A DNA stretch of 64,000 nucleotides from Cryptomeria japonica (GCF_030272615.1 NC_081410.1:185859619-185923618); one strand, 5' to 3'. Shown: positions 33,753 through 46,317, numbered from the stretch's first letter. Notes: generated by a model not told the origin, from the letters alone. Translations and numbers: made by a program.

Positions 33753-35060
33753 CATTAAACGAAATTTGTCCTTATCCCTTTGACAGAAGATTACACATGA
33801 TCCCTTTTCCTCCAAAATTAGATGTTCCTAAATTTGACAAGTATGATGGAAAACATGATCCCCGTGATCACGTTAGAGAATTCTGTACTATGAGCCTTGA
33901 ATTTGCTCATGATGACACCTATCTGATGAGGTTGTTCCCAAGAAGCTTGGGAGGACAAACAATGGAATGGTTATCCAAGATCACACCTCTTGTCAGATCA
34001 TTTGATGAATTGGTCAACAAATTCATAACACAATATTCCTATAACATTCAACATGATATAACCATGCTAGACGTCTGTAACACCAAATAGATAAATAATG
34101 AAAGGTTCATGGTATTCCTTCAACATTAGTGATGTATGGTTTCACGATATCCTTGAGATATTCCTGAAAAGGAGAAAATGGAAATTTTCATCGACAACTT
34201 GAATGGTGAGATGAGTTACAAGCTCAAACTCCAATGCATACCGTCTTTCACTAAACTGATTGAAAACAACATTCAAGTAGAAGAAGCATGTGTCAAGAAA
34301 GGAATGCTCAAATTCTTCAAAGAAGGAACAAGTTCATCAAACTACAATAACCAAAATAACACCAACTTAGACAAATCTAGATTCTGGACTCAAAACAAAA
34401 ACAATGGAAACAAAGGAGGCAATGAATCACATGATCCAAAATCTAAACAGCCAATGCTCGCATTATCAGGAAATCCTCAAGCTACAAAGAATCCTAAAGG
34501 TGCTAACCCAGACACTAACACATACGCATCAAATACCAATCAAGGTCAACCCAACACAAACAACACTAACGATACTCAAAACAAAACCGCAAATCGATGA
34601 CCTAATAACAATTCATGAGGTGACCAACAATTTCCAAAAACATGTCTTCACACCACTGGGACAATCACTGGAGTCAACATTTAGAGAACTCCTGGCAAAC
34701 AAGATTATCTCTTTGCCCACAATCAACAACTATGAACCACAAATCAAACCACCTTGGTGGAATGACTCACACTTTTGTGATTTTCATCGCAACAAAGGTC
34801 ATCAAACGAATGATTGCATGAGATTGAAAAACATTGTTCAGGACATGATTGATAGAGGTGATTTAACGGTGGATGGTCTCAAGACAAATGGTGACCATGG
34901 AGCCTTTAAAAATCCTCTTCCAAACTACAACAAAGATGGAGCTTCAACCTCAAATGATACACATGGGGCTCGTATCAATCACATCTACAATAACACCATC
35001 AATCACATATCAGCTGAAGACCATCATGTAAACATCATCACAATTTGAGACCAGCATAAT
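33753..35060 (+). pseudogene. element T gag, C-terminal part
   Basis: A retrotransposon-gag domain begins at about 33800 (IPFPPKLDVPKFDKYDGKHD; GGQTMEWLSKITPLVRSFDE; LVNKFITQYSYNI). After several stops (34088-34150) it continues at 34178 (MEIFIDNLNGEMSYKLKLQC) into an Asn-rich linker. After a frameshift near 34590 it reaches a CCHC-like knuckle CDFHRNKGHQTNDCMRLKN (34775-34830), typical of Tat gag. The stops at Gln, Arg and Trp positions look like C-to-T or G-to-A changes. Confidence 0.85.
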
Positions 35061-35577
35061 CATGAATCTGTCAATGTAACAACCAGAGCTCAGAAATATG
35101 TCTTGAAGGGCCACACAACAACAATGAACACTACACCAAAAATCCAATATGATTTAGTTAGCCAATTGCACAAAACTCCTGCTCAAATAACTATACTAGA
35201 ATTGTTGAAACTGTCACCAAAACACAAAGACGTATTGGAACGAGCGTTGTTGGAAACCAATGTACCTCAAGATCTGGATGCTGACAAATTCCAAGCCATG
35301 GTTGCTCATATGACAGGGCCTCATAATCTCACCTTCTTAGAGCATGATAATACTTCCTTAAGTCATCCACATAACACTCCCCTCCATATTGAAGTCATCA
35401 TCTATAAACACTGAGTAAAATGAGTCTTGATAGATGGAGGAGCTGGACTTAATATATGTACCTTAAAACTTATCCATGCATTAGGCTTCTCAGAAGAGTC
35501 TATTGATCCACGCAAAAAAATTACTATAAAGGCATATGATGATGAGGAAAGATCCTCTAAAGGGACAGTATTGTTAC
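35061..35577 (+). pseudogene. element T protease, N-terminal part
   Basis: The block YDLVSQLHKTPAQITILELL (35150) is followed by the aspartic protease site VLIDGGAGLNICTLKLIHAL (35430-35485; D-G-G in place of D-[ST]-G). Two TGA stops at 35412 and 35421 sit at probable Arg codons. The domain is cut by solo LTR D inside the duplication GTTAC and continues after 36554. Confidence 0.82.
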
Positions 35578-36549
35578 TCTATACACCTAAAAATGGTCTG
35601 AAGATAATTAATTAAATCAGCAATTATTTAATTAATCTCTCCTTCCCAATTTAATTGAATTCACTAAGAAATTTGATTAAAAGTCTTTTTCATATACTTA
35701 TTAATAAATCTAAGGATTTACTGAATAGGTTCATTTCATTTCACCCCTTTAATTAATTAATTCAAATTAATTAATTCCTCATCCAAAATCATTTCTTCCA
35801 AATCTCCTAATTAATTAAAACGAATCAAATCATGAGTTGTTGAGATTAATTAGCCATTTTCCTAATATTTGAATTTTTAAATTCAAATTCTCCTAACTTC
35901 TACCACTCCTAAACCTAACCCATTCTACCTACCACCTTGTCCCCTTTCATCCAACATCTTCTAGAACCTTTGTGACACTTGTCACTAACTATTCCCTTTA
36001 ATCCAACCCCCTTTGCCAACCTCCTCCAATTTAACCATTGATATCTTCAGATCAATCTCAACTGTTGATTCATGCCAACTCACCCCTAGCCTTGGAAAAT
36101 CCTATAAATAGACCCTATTTTGGAGAACAAATGGCCAATTCAAAAATTCAGCCACTTCACTAATTCATGCTCAATTTTAGCTCATTTGCATTGTTACTAT
36201 AGGCATCTTGCTTATAGTTTATCAGTTTTAGCAATGTTATTATGCTCATTTCAGCTTAACTCTTAGCTTAATCATGCTAGGATAATCATGAATTCATATA
36301 GCTTAATCATGCTATCATGCTAGGATCATGCATCTTAATCATTCAAATCCTCCATCTAAGTGTAGTCAAGTCACTGGAATTTGCATACTAAGATTTGAGA
36401 GAAAAATTCATACTCGCATTTACTAGGAGGCAATAAGTTGATTAGCTATGGTTTTACATGTCTTTGATTTAAATCTTCTAACCATGCTTGCAATGATTTA
36501 TTGAGTGCATTGTGGTTGCAGGTACAGGTACACTTCACAAAGCATGACA
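35578..36549 (+). mobile_element. Solo LTR D
   Basis: 972-bp LTR-like insertion between perfect duplications GTTAC (35573-35577 and 36550-36554). It starts TCTATACACC rather than TGTATACACC, so the canonical TG has mutated, and ends CATGACA. TATA box CTATAAATAG at 36103-36112. The AT-rich first half resembles T and C LTRs in style. It splits the T protease coding region, which reads on in a compatible frame. Confidence 0.82.
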
Positions 36550-37557
36550 GTTACCAATTCAAGTTGGCCCCATACAAAGAGATACTATGTGTTAGGTCTT
36601 AGACATAGACCTCCCATACAATATTTTATTAGGTCAACCCTGGATACATGAAATGTAAGCAGTGCCTTTTATGTATCACCAGTGTGTCAAATTTCCCTAT
36701 AATGGACAAGAGGTCTCTATATCTACTGATCACAGTCCATTTCAACATTGTAATGCAATGGGGGCAGCCCAGGATAGTTTGGTTCCCCATAATAGAGAAA
36801 AATAGAAATCCTCAACATCAGATCTATAGCAGGCAAAGTCTGAATCATTACCTAGAGATTTCAAGTAGAAAATGCAAATCTGAGAACAAGGCATGGGGGA
36901 ATACTCTTTGGAACCCATGTGTTTGGCTAACCTACCAACATCACCCAAATCTCATGGATTAATACAATATCTACACATCAGGTAACTTAGCCCATCACCA
37001 AATTTGATGGTACCTTCATCCAACTTGGCACTCTAGCGCATGAATCAGAGGAAAAGGACATCCTTAGCTAGTTATACAAAGATGAGGAAGAAGATAATAG
37101 AGCAGCTGCTCTAGACATAGTTCTACCAACACACCTATATGGAAAGGGCTACTTAATCATGCAACAAATGGGATATGATGGTAAAGGACCTATTGGAAAA
37201 TGCAAAGAAGGAGTCACTAAACCAATAGACCTTCCTTCACAACTCGGTAGAGACAAAATAGGATTGGGCTGTAAACTCACTTTCCTACTAAGAAAGATAC
37301 CCTGCATAACTCCAAAAACTCAATGGAAAGAAAAGAAGAAGTATAAAGAAGATTCCTGGCAGGAAGCACTATTTGAGTCAGCAGAAACAATCCGCAAGGA
37401 CCGTGAATGTAAAGAACATAAGCAACATCAGGAGAAACTCCTCAATCACAAGAAGGCCATATGTGCAGTAGTAGCTCATATTCAAGCACCAATATCTAAA
37501 AAAGCAGAACTACCTCCTGATATCATTATTCCTCCTATAGTATATGAGCAAATATAA
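36550..37557 (+). pseudogene. element T protease end and G-patch
   Basis: The protease ends with LDIDLPYNILLGQPWIHEM (36600-36650). A decayed linker follows, then a G-patch-like domain at 37159-37280 (MGYDGKGPIGKCKEGVTKP and GRDKIGLG). Its lysine-rich C-terminal extension runs to 37557 (KEKKKYKEDSWQEALFESAE). The G-patch after protease is shared with element B ORF2, which supports a common Tat ancestry. Many stops interrupt the linker. Confidence 0.75.
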
Positions 37558-39420
37558 AAGGTAGAAGCAAGATCTGACATAGAATCAACAAAAACTATCA
37601 AACTGGTATCAATTATTAAAGATCTCTTTTCACCATACAACATACCTATTTACAGCACTGAAAAGATCTAGGATAATGACTCTGAGACTGATTCCAATGA
37701 ATATGAATGGGGTAGCTTCTCATATGCTACTGGAGATACCACTGACAATACTAGTTCCATATCCCTTTCTCAAGAAGAGCATAACGCAGAAGTTAGACTA
37801 CCTGAATTTGGGCCACAAAATATCTATGATGCTAAGGAAAGCGAGTAGAAACATTATGAACAAGTCTATACGGAGGATGATACCATCAAAGACCTCAATG
37901 GAATCCTGAACTTCTTTAGCACCTGAACCAATCACGATGAAACCTCTGTCTTGACACTTACAGTAGTAGAACTTGATCCACCAAATGATTCCTTACCACT
38001 TATCTTTCTCGGCCTCATTGACTGGGATGAACCTGAAATGCATGATATACCAATTTTCCCAGACAATGAATCTATTATCCACTACCTATGCACCATTAAC
38101 CTAAAAATAGGCTCTACCAATGAACACGATAATGATGTCTGCAACCAAGGGAATGCCAAGTCTCTCAGTTGCAAAAATGAACCAAATAAAAGATTTGATG
38201 CTGAAAACCAGTCAATGGAAGCTCTAGATCACAAAAAAGTAAAAATAAAGGATGCATCTGAGGGTTTAAACCTTTTTAAGGCACCTAAGGATGGGAGACT
38301 TGACACTCTTCCTAAACATTTTCATGAGCGATCATCCATATTGATTGAGCCCACTCAATCAATCAACATTGGTACTACAAAAACAACCAAAAACATACAC
38401 CTGGAAGAATCTCTAACAAAGGAGGAAAGATCAACATTTATCCTCTTTTTTAAAGAAAAGCAAATTAACTTTGCTTGGTCATACACAGATATGCCCGGAA
38501 TTGATCCACACTTAATCATGCATCACTTGTCCATCTCTCCAGGAGTTAATCCAGTCAAGCAAAAACTACAAAAGATGAATCCACAGGTGGCACTCATGGT
38601 CAAGGCTGAACTGAAGAAACTATTAGATGTTGGATTCATTCAACCCATCAACTATGCAGAATGGATTCCAACATAGTATCAGTATCAAAATGAGACGGCG
38701 GTATCAAAATCTGCACTGATTTCAGAGATGTCAACAAAGCTTGTCCAAAGGATGACTTTCCTTTGCCCAGTATCAACATAATTGTAGACCTCACAGCGGG
38801 CCATGCAATGCTCTCACTAATGGATGGTTTTTCAGGCTATAATCAAATAAAAATAGTCCTAGAGGATCAAGATAAAACAATGTTTACCTGTCCTTGGGGA
38901 ACGTACTGTTGGAATGTTATGTCTTTTGGCTTAAAGAATGCAAGAGCTACTTATCGACGAGCAATGACAACAATCTTTCATGACATGATGCATACCTTCA
39001 TGGAAGACTATGTGGATGATTTAATAGCTAAATCCTTCACTAAAGCAGAACACCTTAGCATCTTAACAAAGATTTTTGATCGATTGGAAAAATTCCAAGT
39101 CAGGATCAACCCTAAGAAGTGTGTCTTCGGGGTTACATTAGGCAAGTTACTAGGCTACATAGTCTCAACTAAAGGTATTGAAGTAGATCCAGCAAAGGTA
39201 CAAGCCATTATGGAGATGCCACCACCAAAGAATATCAGTCAGCTCCGCTCTCTACAAGGAGGACTTCAATCAATCAGGCGATTCATCACTCAACTAGTCG
39301 ATAAAAGTTTGCCATTCAATCACTTGCTACATAAGAATGTACCTTTCAGATGGGAAGCCAAATGTGCTGAATCATTTTATCAAATCAAACAGTATTTGAT
39401 AAACCCACTAGTTCTAGTAC
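37558..39420 (+). pseudogene. element T reverse transcriptase
   Basis: After a diverged linker (37558-38400) the RT begins: LEESLTKEERSTFILFFKEK, AWSYTDMPGIDPHLIMHHL, the KAELKKLLDVGFIQPI block (38600-38650), then after a frameshift near 38690 CTDFRDVNKACPKDDFPLPS, LMDGFSGYNQIKI, WNVMSFGLKNARATYRRAM and the catalytic YVDD at 39009-39020. The thumb region (GYIVSTKGIEVDPAKVQAIM) follows. Sequence style (MPGIDP, FRDVNKACPKDDFPLP) is typical of Tat RT. Confidence 0.92.
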
Positions 39421-40121
39421 CACCAATAGTAGGAAAGCCACTCATTTTATACATTTCAACAACAGATATATCACTGGGGGCACTATTGGCACAAGAAGAT
39501 CAACAAGGAAAGGAATGAGCCATATACTACATCAGCAGGACAGTGAATGGCTATGAACTCAACTATACATTCATTGAGAAGGCTTGTCTAACAGTAGTCT
39601 TCGCTTCTCAAAAGTTCCAACATTATATGCTAGCACACACAATTAAGCTACTGGCAAAAATTGATCCTCTCAAATATCTACTCAGCAAGGTAGCTCTTAC
39701 AGGCCGATTGGCTAAATGGGTAATGATTCTCAGTGAATTTGATATCCAATACACAGAATGAAGAGCTATCAAAGGACAAGCAATTGCAAATCAACTAGTT
39801 GAAGCACCGCTACCAGGAAAACAAACAATGGAGATTGAATTTTTGGATAGAGACGTTCTTGCTATTTCTACCAAGCAATGGACCCTATACTTTGACAGAT
39901 CCTACACTCAACATGGTTCAAGTGCTGGCATTCTCTTCATCACTCCTGAAGGACACATTATACTAAGATCATATCGGCTTATGTTCCCATGCACAAATAA
40001 TGTGGCTGAATATAAGGCATTGGTTATAGGCATCAAAATGGCCGTAGAATGGAAAATCATGGAGTTAAAGGTCTACGGAGACTCACAACTAGTTGTCAAT
40101 CAAATCAACAATGACTATTAG
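39421..40121 (+). pseudogene. element T dual RNase H (gypsy-type and archaeal-type)
   Basis: First domain 39421-39761: ILYISTTDISLGALLAQED, then ELNYTFIEKACLTVVFASQK and LTGRLAKWVMILSEFDIQY. Second domain about 39870-40121: WTLYFDRSYTQHGSSAGILF, NNVAEYKALVIGIKMAVEW and LKVYGDSQLVVNQINNDY, which is the RVT_3-type fold. Two tandem RNase H domains are a recognised hallmark of the Tat group. Stops lie at 39518 and just after 40121. Confidence 0.9.
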
Positions 40122-40154
40122 ACAAAAGATGACAAGCTACTACCCTACAAATGA

Positions 40155-41629
40155 ATGGTGGATGACTTTAAAAAGTATTTTGTACACATCACCTTCGAGA
40201 AAATACCAAGATTGAACAACAAAGCAGTCGATGCAATGGCTACTATCACTTCATTACTACAAATTGTAGAGAAACAAAGTCATTATGAGTTTCTGGTAGA
40301 GCAACTGTTCTCCCCAGCCTATGACCACTCTGAATCCCATGTTGTCTATACCTTGACTGGTTCGGATTCCATTTTGTATGGACCAATATATGATTATCTA
40401 AAGAGCAATATTATACCCATTGACCAATCCCAAAACCAAAAGCATAATTTTATCCGACAAGCCACCCGCTATACCCTTACTGCTGATACTTTGTACCATC
40501 AAGGTCTAGATGGTACTCTTCTTCATTGCCTTGACCATAATGAATCTGATTCTGCTTTACATGAGCTTCACGAAGGTATCTGTGGCACACATTCAAGCGG
40601 TACAACTCTTGCTAAAAAGCTTCTAAGAATGGGATATTACTAGCCGACAATGGAAAAAGATTCTTACCACTTCGCCAAGAAGTGTCCTAAATGTCAGATC
40701 CATGGCAATCGGATACACGCACCAGCACAAGAACTGCAACCATTTACAGCATCCTGGCCCTTTTGTAAGTGGGGACTCGACTTGGTCAACAAAATTCATC
40801 CTTCATCTTCACATGGACACAAGTTCATTATAACTACAACAGAGTACTTTACCAAGTGGACAGAAGCAGTCCCCATGACCACAATGATTGGAAAACAAGT
40901 TGCCTCTTTTATCCTAAACTATTTGATCTGCAGATATGGTATTCCAAGTTCTATCATCACTGATAATGGATGACTGTTCAAAAACCAAGATGTTCGAGAA
41001 CTAATGAACAATTCAAAATACAACAGCGGTTCTCTACACCATACTACCTCCAGGAGAATGGTCAAGCAAAAGCATCCAACAAGACAATACTGAAAATCCT
41101 AAAGAAAATAGTGAATGATGCAGGCAAAGATTGGCATGTACAACTCAATCTAGCACTTTGGGCATACCAAACTAGCATCCGCACACCTATGGGAGCAATA
41201 CCTTTCTCATTGGTCTATGGATCAGAAGTTATTTTACCACTAGAGGTAGAAATTCCATCTCTCAGAGTCTCTCTAAAAAGCTTAATCCCAGATGAAGAGT
41301 ATCGAGTCAACCGACTACAAGAACTGGAACTATTAGATGAAAGACATCAACATGCTTACACTCATCTCAAAGCATATCAGCAACGCATGTGCAGAAGCTA
41401 CAATCACAAGGTCATTCCTCAAAATTTCAAAGTTGGTGACCTAGTCCTCAAAGAAAATCGAAGAAATCAGCAAGATTGAGAAAAGAAAGGAGAATTTGAA
41501 CCTAACTGGTTAGGTCCCTATGTCATCATATCAGTCTATGGATCTGGTGCTTATCAGCTAACAACTTTAGAAGGAGATGTGCTTGACGAACCAACTAACA
41601 ACATTCATCTGAAGAAATACTACACTTGA
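40155..41629 (+). pseudogene. element T integrase
   Basis: HHCC zinc domain at 40565-40710 (HELHEGICGTH ... CPKCQIHG) interrupted by one stop at 40641. Core: WGLDLVNKI (first Asp, 40775), SSIITDNG (second Asp, 40960) and YYLQENGQAKASNKT (Glu, 41050). A frameshift and stop lie right after the second Asp at about 40970. The C-terminus (NFKVGDLVLKENRRN; EPNWLGPYVIISVYGSGAYQ) ends at TGA 41627-41629 with no chromodomain, as expected for Tat. Confidence 0.92.
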
Positions 41630-42919
41630 GTAGTCTAATGCACGAAAAAAGTCAAAAACAATCAAAAAAATCAAAAAAATCAAAAAAATCAAGAAAAAGC
41701 AAATAAAAAGGTACAATAAAAGCAACTGGTGAAAACCTGGTAACAGGTGCTATTGTGAAAGGACATCTCCTTTATCTATATCCATATCCTTATCTCCGCA
41801 GTAAAACACTATTGGCCATCGCCCGACACTTAGCAAATATCCATTTAGGACATACTTAGCATAGTCACTATCCTGATTTATTCATCTATCCTTTCACCAC
41901 ACTTTACCATGGCTTGGTAATCACTGTACATACCCGCATCAAGAGGTACACTTAGCTGGAGACAATAAAGCATCAAAACTTACAAACATGTTCAAACCGT
42001 CAAGACTATTTGCAAAACTCAGAGCATCATGTCCAACAAAGCAAAAACTTACACAAACCCAAATCAAAACATCGATCGATAACAGATTCACAAGAGAAAT
42101 ACGATGGATGATTTTCTGAAGTACCAACTATTGCATTTTGCATAAAGTCTTGACTATTTTTGCATTTAACTTTTTGAATTATTGGATTCTCTAAATTTTC
42201 TCAACAATGCTTCCAAGCTAGAGAACATCGAGAAACTCCAATATTTTCTTAGTCTTCTGTCTGTGAGGCGATCATTTGTACTGTGTAGATACTTGTCTCA
42301 AGACATGATTCAATGAATATCACCGAAGACATGATTCCACTCTACGCATACAAATGGTTTAATCTTGTCTGTTTATATGCAATCCGTACTCTGGTCGTCT
42401 TGGTTCAATTATACCTTGATGCTTGTGCTATCTTGCAAAATCAAACATCATGTAAATTTTTCTCAGGTCATCATGGTTCAATTATACCATTATGCTTGTA
42501 TAAATTTTCAACATATCCAAAAATCAATCCATGTTCAATGATGATACATATATCGAAAGCGAAAAAACATGTGGTTATATCAGATAACAAATGCAGAATG
42601 AGGGTGCTCCAAAAACAATTAGTTGCATGTCATTTTACAATTAGTTGCATATCATTTTGCAATTAGTTGCATATCATTCATCTCATTTTCAAGATACATC
42701 TCATAACATCATACATTTCACTTCATCATATCATCTATCTAAGCATTGCATCATCATAGAATAAAGTAAAAGCATGTAGAAAGCATAATCCATAACGCAT
42801 TGCATGATCAAGGAAAATGGTGTCATATATATATATATATCAAAAATGATCAAAATATACAATGTATGTCATGTCTCGGCCAAATACAATGATAAAAAAT
42901 ACAATGGAGACAATGTCTC
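41630..42919 (+). other. T 3' region, non-coding
   Basis: No domain recognised. CAAAAAAAT runs lie at 41660-41700. Three tandem copies of a 22-bp unit (CAATTAGTTGCATATCATTT) lie at 42616-42681. A short TA run is at 42826-42840. The end overlaps the antisense ORF terminus. Confidence 0.6.
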
Positions 42920-44850
42920 TCAAGTATGACTATCTTCTGAAGGAGACAGTCTCGCCGCAGAAGTCCTAGCCCTTGGATCTCCAGGTGGATCATGTCTCGG
43001 TGGCCTTGTCACACCTCTACTCTCTAACCATGATCCAGACTCTTGAGATCAACTCGATCTTGACTGCGTAAAACTCTGCACTCGACGCTCCCTGTGCACC
43101 GTAGCCTCATAATGTCGACGGTAGTACTCTGCCTCATGGGCTCTCAAGGCCAGCTCTCTCAAGGTGTCCCTCATCAGATCACCTACTGCTGCTCTCTGCA
43201 CACTCACTGTGAGCTCCTCTGCTAGACCCCGCTGCTCTATCTCGATGTCATGCTCGGTGGTCAGCTATGTAATTTTGTGCTGATGTGCTAATAGTTTTGC
43301 CTACAACTGCTGCACTGTCACCTGTAAGGTCCTAATCTGGGCATCCTCCACATGAGTCAGAATCCAAACCCGTAGGGGCACTTATGAAGCGGTACCCCCA
43401 GTCCCTCTACCTATGCTCGGTGTTGGTGGAGGTAGCACATCAGTCCTCCTCCTCTGGGCTGGCCATCTCACCTCATTAGTCCCTCCCATTGCTACTATCA
43501 CCTCTCCTACCATCCCCTCACCCCCTACTCCAATCGCCAAACCTCCTCTACCTCTATCCATCACAGCTTGTTGAATTGCTCTCTCCACTCTGCTATCACC
43601 CCTATCTCTACCTCTATCTCCTCTCCTACCCCGACCTCCTCCACCTCCTCCCTCATCCCCATCTCCCCTTCCCTCATCCTCATCATCATCAAAAGTAGGC
43701 CACATCTCTGTTGGATCCAATATCCTCGCCACAACACGAGCTGCAAACAATTTGGCAAACTCATCTATCATCCCAGCATCCAAAATCTCTGGGGCATAAT
43801 CCCATATTTGGCCCACTAGCTACACAAACTCCTCTATGGTCGTCACACTATCAATAGTCAGACCCCAATCTGGTATGTCCTGCCTCTGACACGCATACAA
43901 ATAGGTCCCCTATGGTATCCCCTGCTGCCGACCAAACTACCACAAAACTCTCGTAACCAAAAATCTCTCAATCACAAAAGGGGTCCTCCCTATCAAAAAT
44001 TGGGTCATGAAGACATATGGCATCTCCAGCCCATCCTCAACCCAAACCTCGCAACCTGTATACGGTTGCCATATGACCGTATCAATATCATCCAATACCC
44101 TCCTCCAATACTCTAGTTTTCCCAGCTTCCATTGGACAACTAACCCCCTGTATCCATATGCATAGGCACGTCCAACCGGCCTATCTCTGTCCACTAGTGG
44201 CCTAGCTGCAAGAATGTGCTCCCAGCACCATACCTGTAGAAGTGTAATGCCAGCCGACAAACTGTCATAACCTAGGTATACTACCTCATGCAAGTCCCTA
44301 TACAAATGGGCTAGCATAATCGATCCCCATGTGAACTGTGGCCCTGTGTCACCATCTCCTCTAGCACTAGTCCCCATCCCATAGAAAGTTCCTTCGACCT
44401 ACGGTCGGGACATAGAAAACCACCTACAAACCCTGCCAGTACTGATGGAAGAGGTGCATAATCCAAATCCAGAAACTCCTGCCACAGAATCTCATATCCA
44501 CACACTATATCATCATGAAAAATCTGATGAAGTGCCTCTGTCCCACCCTCCTCTGACTGCTCATAAGGTAGTAGGGCACCTACTATAGGTATGCACAGGA
44601 TCCAGTAGCAATCCTTAGGGGTCACTGTCATCTCCCCCATGGTAAAATGGAAGGTGTTCGTATCATTGTGCCATCTCTCTGCAAGCACTATAAGTAAACC
44701 CCGGTTCACAGTAAACCAAGGCATATCTAATAGGGAAGACAGGCCGCATCTCTCAATAATGTCTAGATCAGCCTATGTCAATCATGGTATCAATGCCCAT
44801 GGTCTTGGGAACCGCTCGCGCGACTGAACCACTCCCAATCGCTCCTGTCA
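42920..44850 (-). pseudogene. antisense plant-mobile-domain (PMD) ORF of element T
   Basis: Read right to left: PMD part (about 43850-44800) with MPWFTVNRGLLIVLAERWH, TNTFHFTMGEMTVTPKDCYW, the LLQVWCWEHILAARPLV block and CEVWVEDGLEMPYVFMTQ; then a Gly/Arg/Asp linker (about 43590-43700, RGDGDEGGGGGGRGRRGDRG); then a helical tail (LRELALRAHEAEYYRRHYEA) ending at TGA 42920-42922. One frameshift near 44340 and several stops, otherwise one frame. An antisense ORF between pol and the 3' LTR with PMD similarity is described for Tat elements. Function is unknown; PMD proteins are linked to silencing and transposase-derived families. Confidence 0.85.
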
Positions 44851-44924
44851 AACAGCATAACAAGTTCAATATCAGTTTCCTCATCCAAAAATAGATATCA
44901 AAATCAAAATCACATCATATCTAT

Positions 44925-45200
44925 CCATATCAACTTGTAACACAACTCAAGTTTTCAAAAACCATATCAAACTTGTAACACAACTCAAGTCCCCATATCA
45001 CATCAACTTGTAACACAACTCAAGTTTCCAACCCATATCAACTTGTAAAACAACTCAAGTTCCAGAATCATATCAGCTTGTAACTCAAATCAGGCTCCAC
45101 ATATATTAACTTGAAACAATGCAAATCAAATCAAGTTTATACCAAATCCACATCGATATCTATGAATAACTTGAAAAATCGCAAATCAAACCAAGTTATA
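44925..45200. repeat. AACTTG/CAAGTT repeat array upstream of the antisense ORF
   Basis: Six to seven degenerate units of about 40-50 bp. Each contains AACTTGTAACACAACTCAAG or a variant, so each can pair AACTTG with CAAGTT over a 10-base loop. It lies just upstream of the antisense ORF start on the minus strand. Confidence 0.75.
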
Positions 45201-45342
45201 TCAGCACTTATATTGGACAAACTATCAAAACCATGACAACAAACACAAAAAAAAAACATTTTACACCTATCCCAGCAAAACTGACCTTATCCTATCAATT
45301 TTCCTCGCTCACAAAATCATCTTTTCTCACAAAACTGACCGC

Positions 45343-45720
45343 ATGTGCTAACTAAATTTGGCTACTTGCTAGATTGACTCAATGTGCTAACCTATTTTCT
45401 CCACGCGCTATCCTATCTACCCCATGCGCTAAATTAACTCGATGTGCTACCTATTTCTTCCAATGCGCTATCTAAGCTACCCAATGCGCTAAACCTATCT
45501 TATGTGCTAATCTATCCTGCGGCTGCACTACCTATCTAACCCTTTGCGCTACCTATTCCACTTTCTGCGCTACCCTATGTCCCTAATGCACTAATGTGCA
45601 TTTATGTGCTATCTATTTCTTCCAATGCACTAACCTAGCAACCCTATGTGCTACCTTATGATTTCAGACATAGCCTAAAATCTACAACCTTATGCGCTAC
45701 AAAAAATTTTGTATGCGCTG
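45343..45720 (-). repeat. TAGCGCAT motif array 3 (T 3' region, inverted)
   Basis: About eighteen copies of ATGCGCTA, ATGTGCTA, ATGCACTA and close forms in plus, that is TAGCGCAT on the minus strand, opposite to arrays 1 and 2. Spacing is about 18-30 bases with unrelated sequence between. The same CpG-decay variants dominate. Confidence 0.82.
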
Positions 45721-46303
45721 ACCGAGGACCTAGATGAGCTAAAATGTGACACCCGCATGAAAAATTCCAAAACAATACCAAAAATGACAAAATCAAAAAT
45801 CAAAAAGGGGTCAAAAAGGTTGACTTACCGGTGGTCCATATGTGGCAAGCCTCCGATACCTCCAAATGTGCTTGAATCGATGCGTAGAATATGGAATAGG
45901 CATTTTGTCTTCTCTCCAAAAAGTCTCTTTCTCTAAAGTCAACAAGCACAAATGAGACAAAACAATGCACTTTTCCCCTTTTATAGGGTGAAATAAAATT
46001 AGGGTTAGGGGATTGAGCATGTAATTCGCTCGTGGTCTTCCTCGTACCCTCGCACACATCAATTATTGGGAGATGAATCAATTCAAACATTCCACATAGC
46101 CAAAATTTTGCAAAGCAAACACAATTATCAAATCACATCAAATTTTTCCAAATTTTTTATTCATCTCTCGAGGGGGCATTATCAACATCAATTATCAAAA
46201 CTAGGGCATGACATATCTCAAAATGACATAAAATTTTTATTTGATCATAAATCACGATAACACATCATTTTTTTTGAATTAACATGTGCACACATGTCAC
46301 TTC
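45721..46303 (+). other. T 3' end, no gene seen
   Basis: AT-rich sequence with short frames on both strands but no recognisable domain. Confidence 0.5.
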
Positions 46304-46317
46304 AAAGAGGGGCAAAA
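46304..46317 (+). other. polypurine tract of element T
   Basis: AAAGAGGGGCAAAA directly before the LTR start TGTAGACG; fixes element T in plus orientation. Confidence 0.88.

Noticed and set aside
43489-43819. Plus-strand Pro/Leu/Ser-rich frames in the 3' region of T
   Set aside because: Shadow of the Gly/Arg/Asp-rich linker of the antisense PMD ORF.
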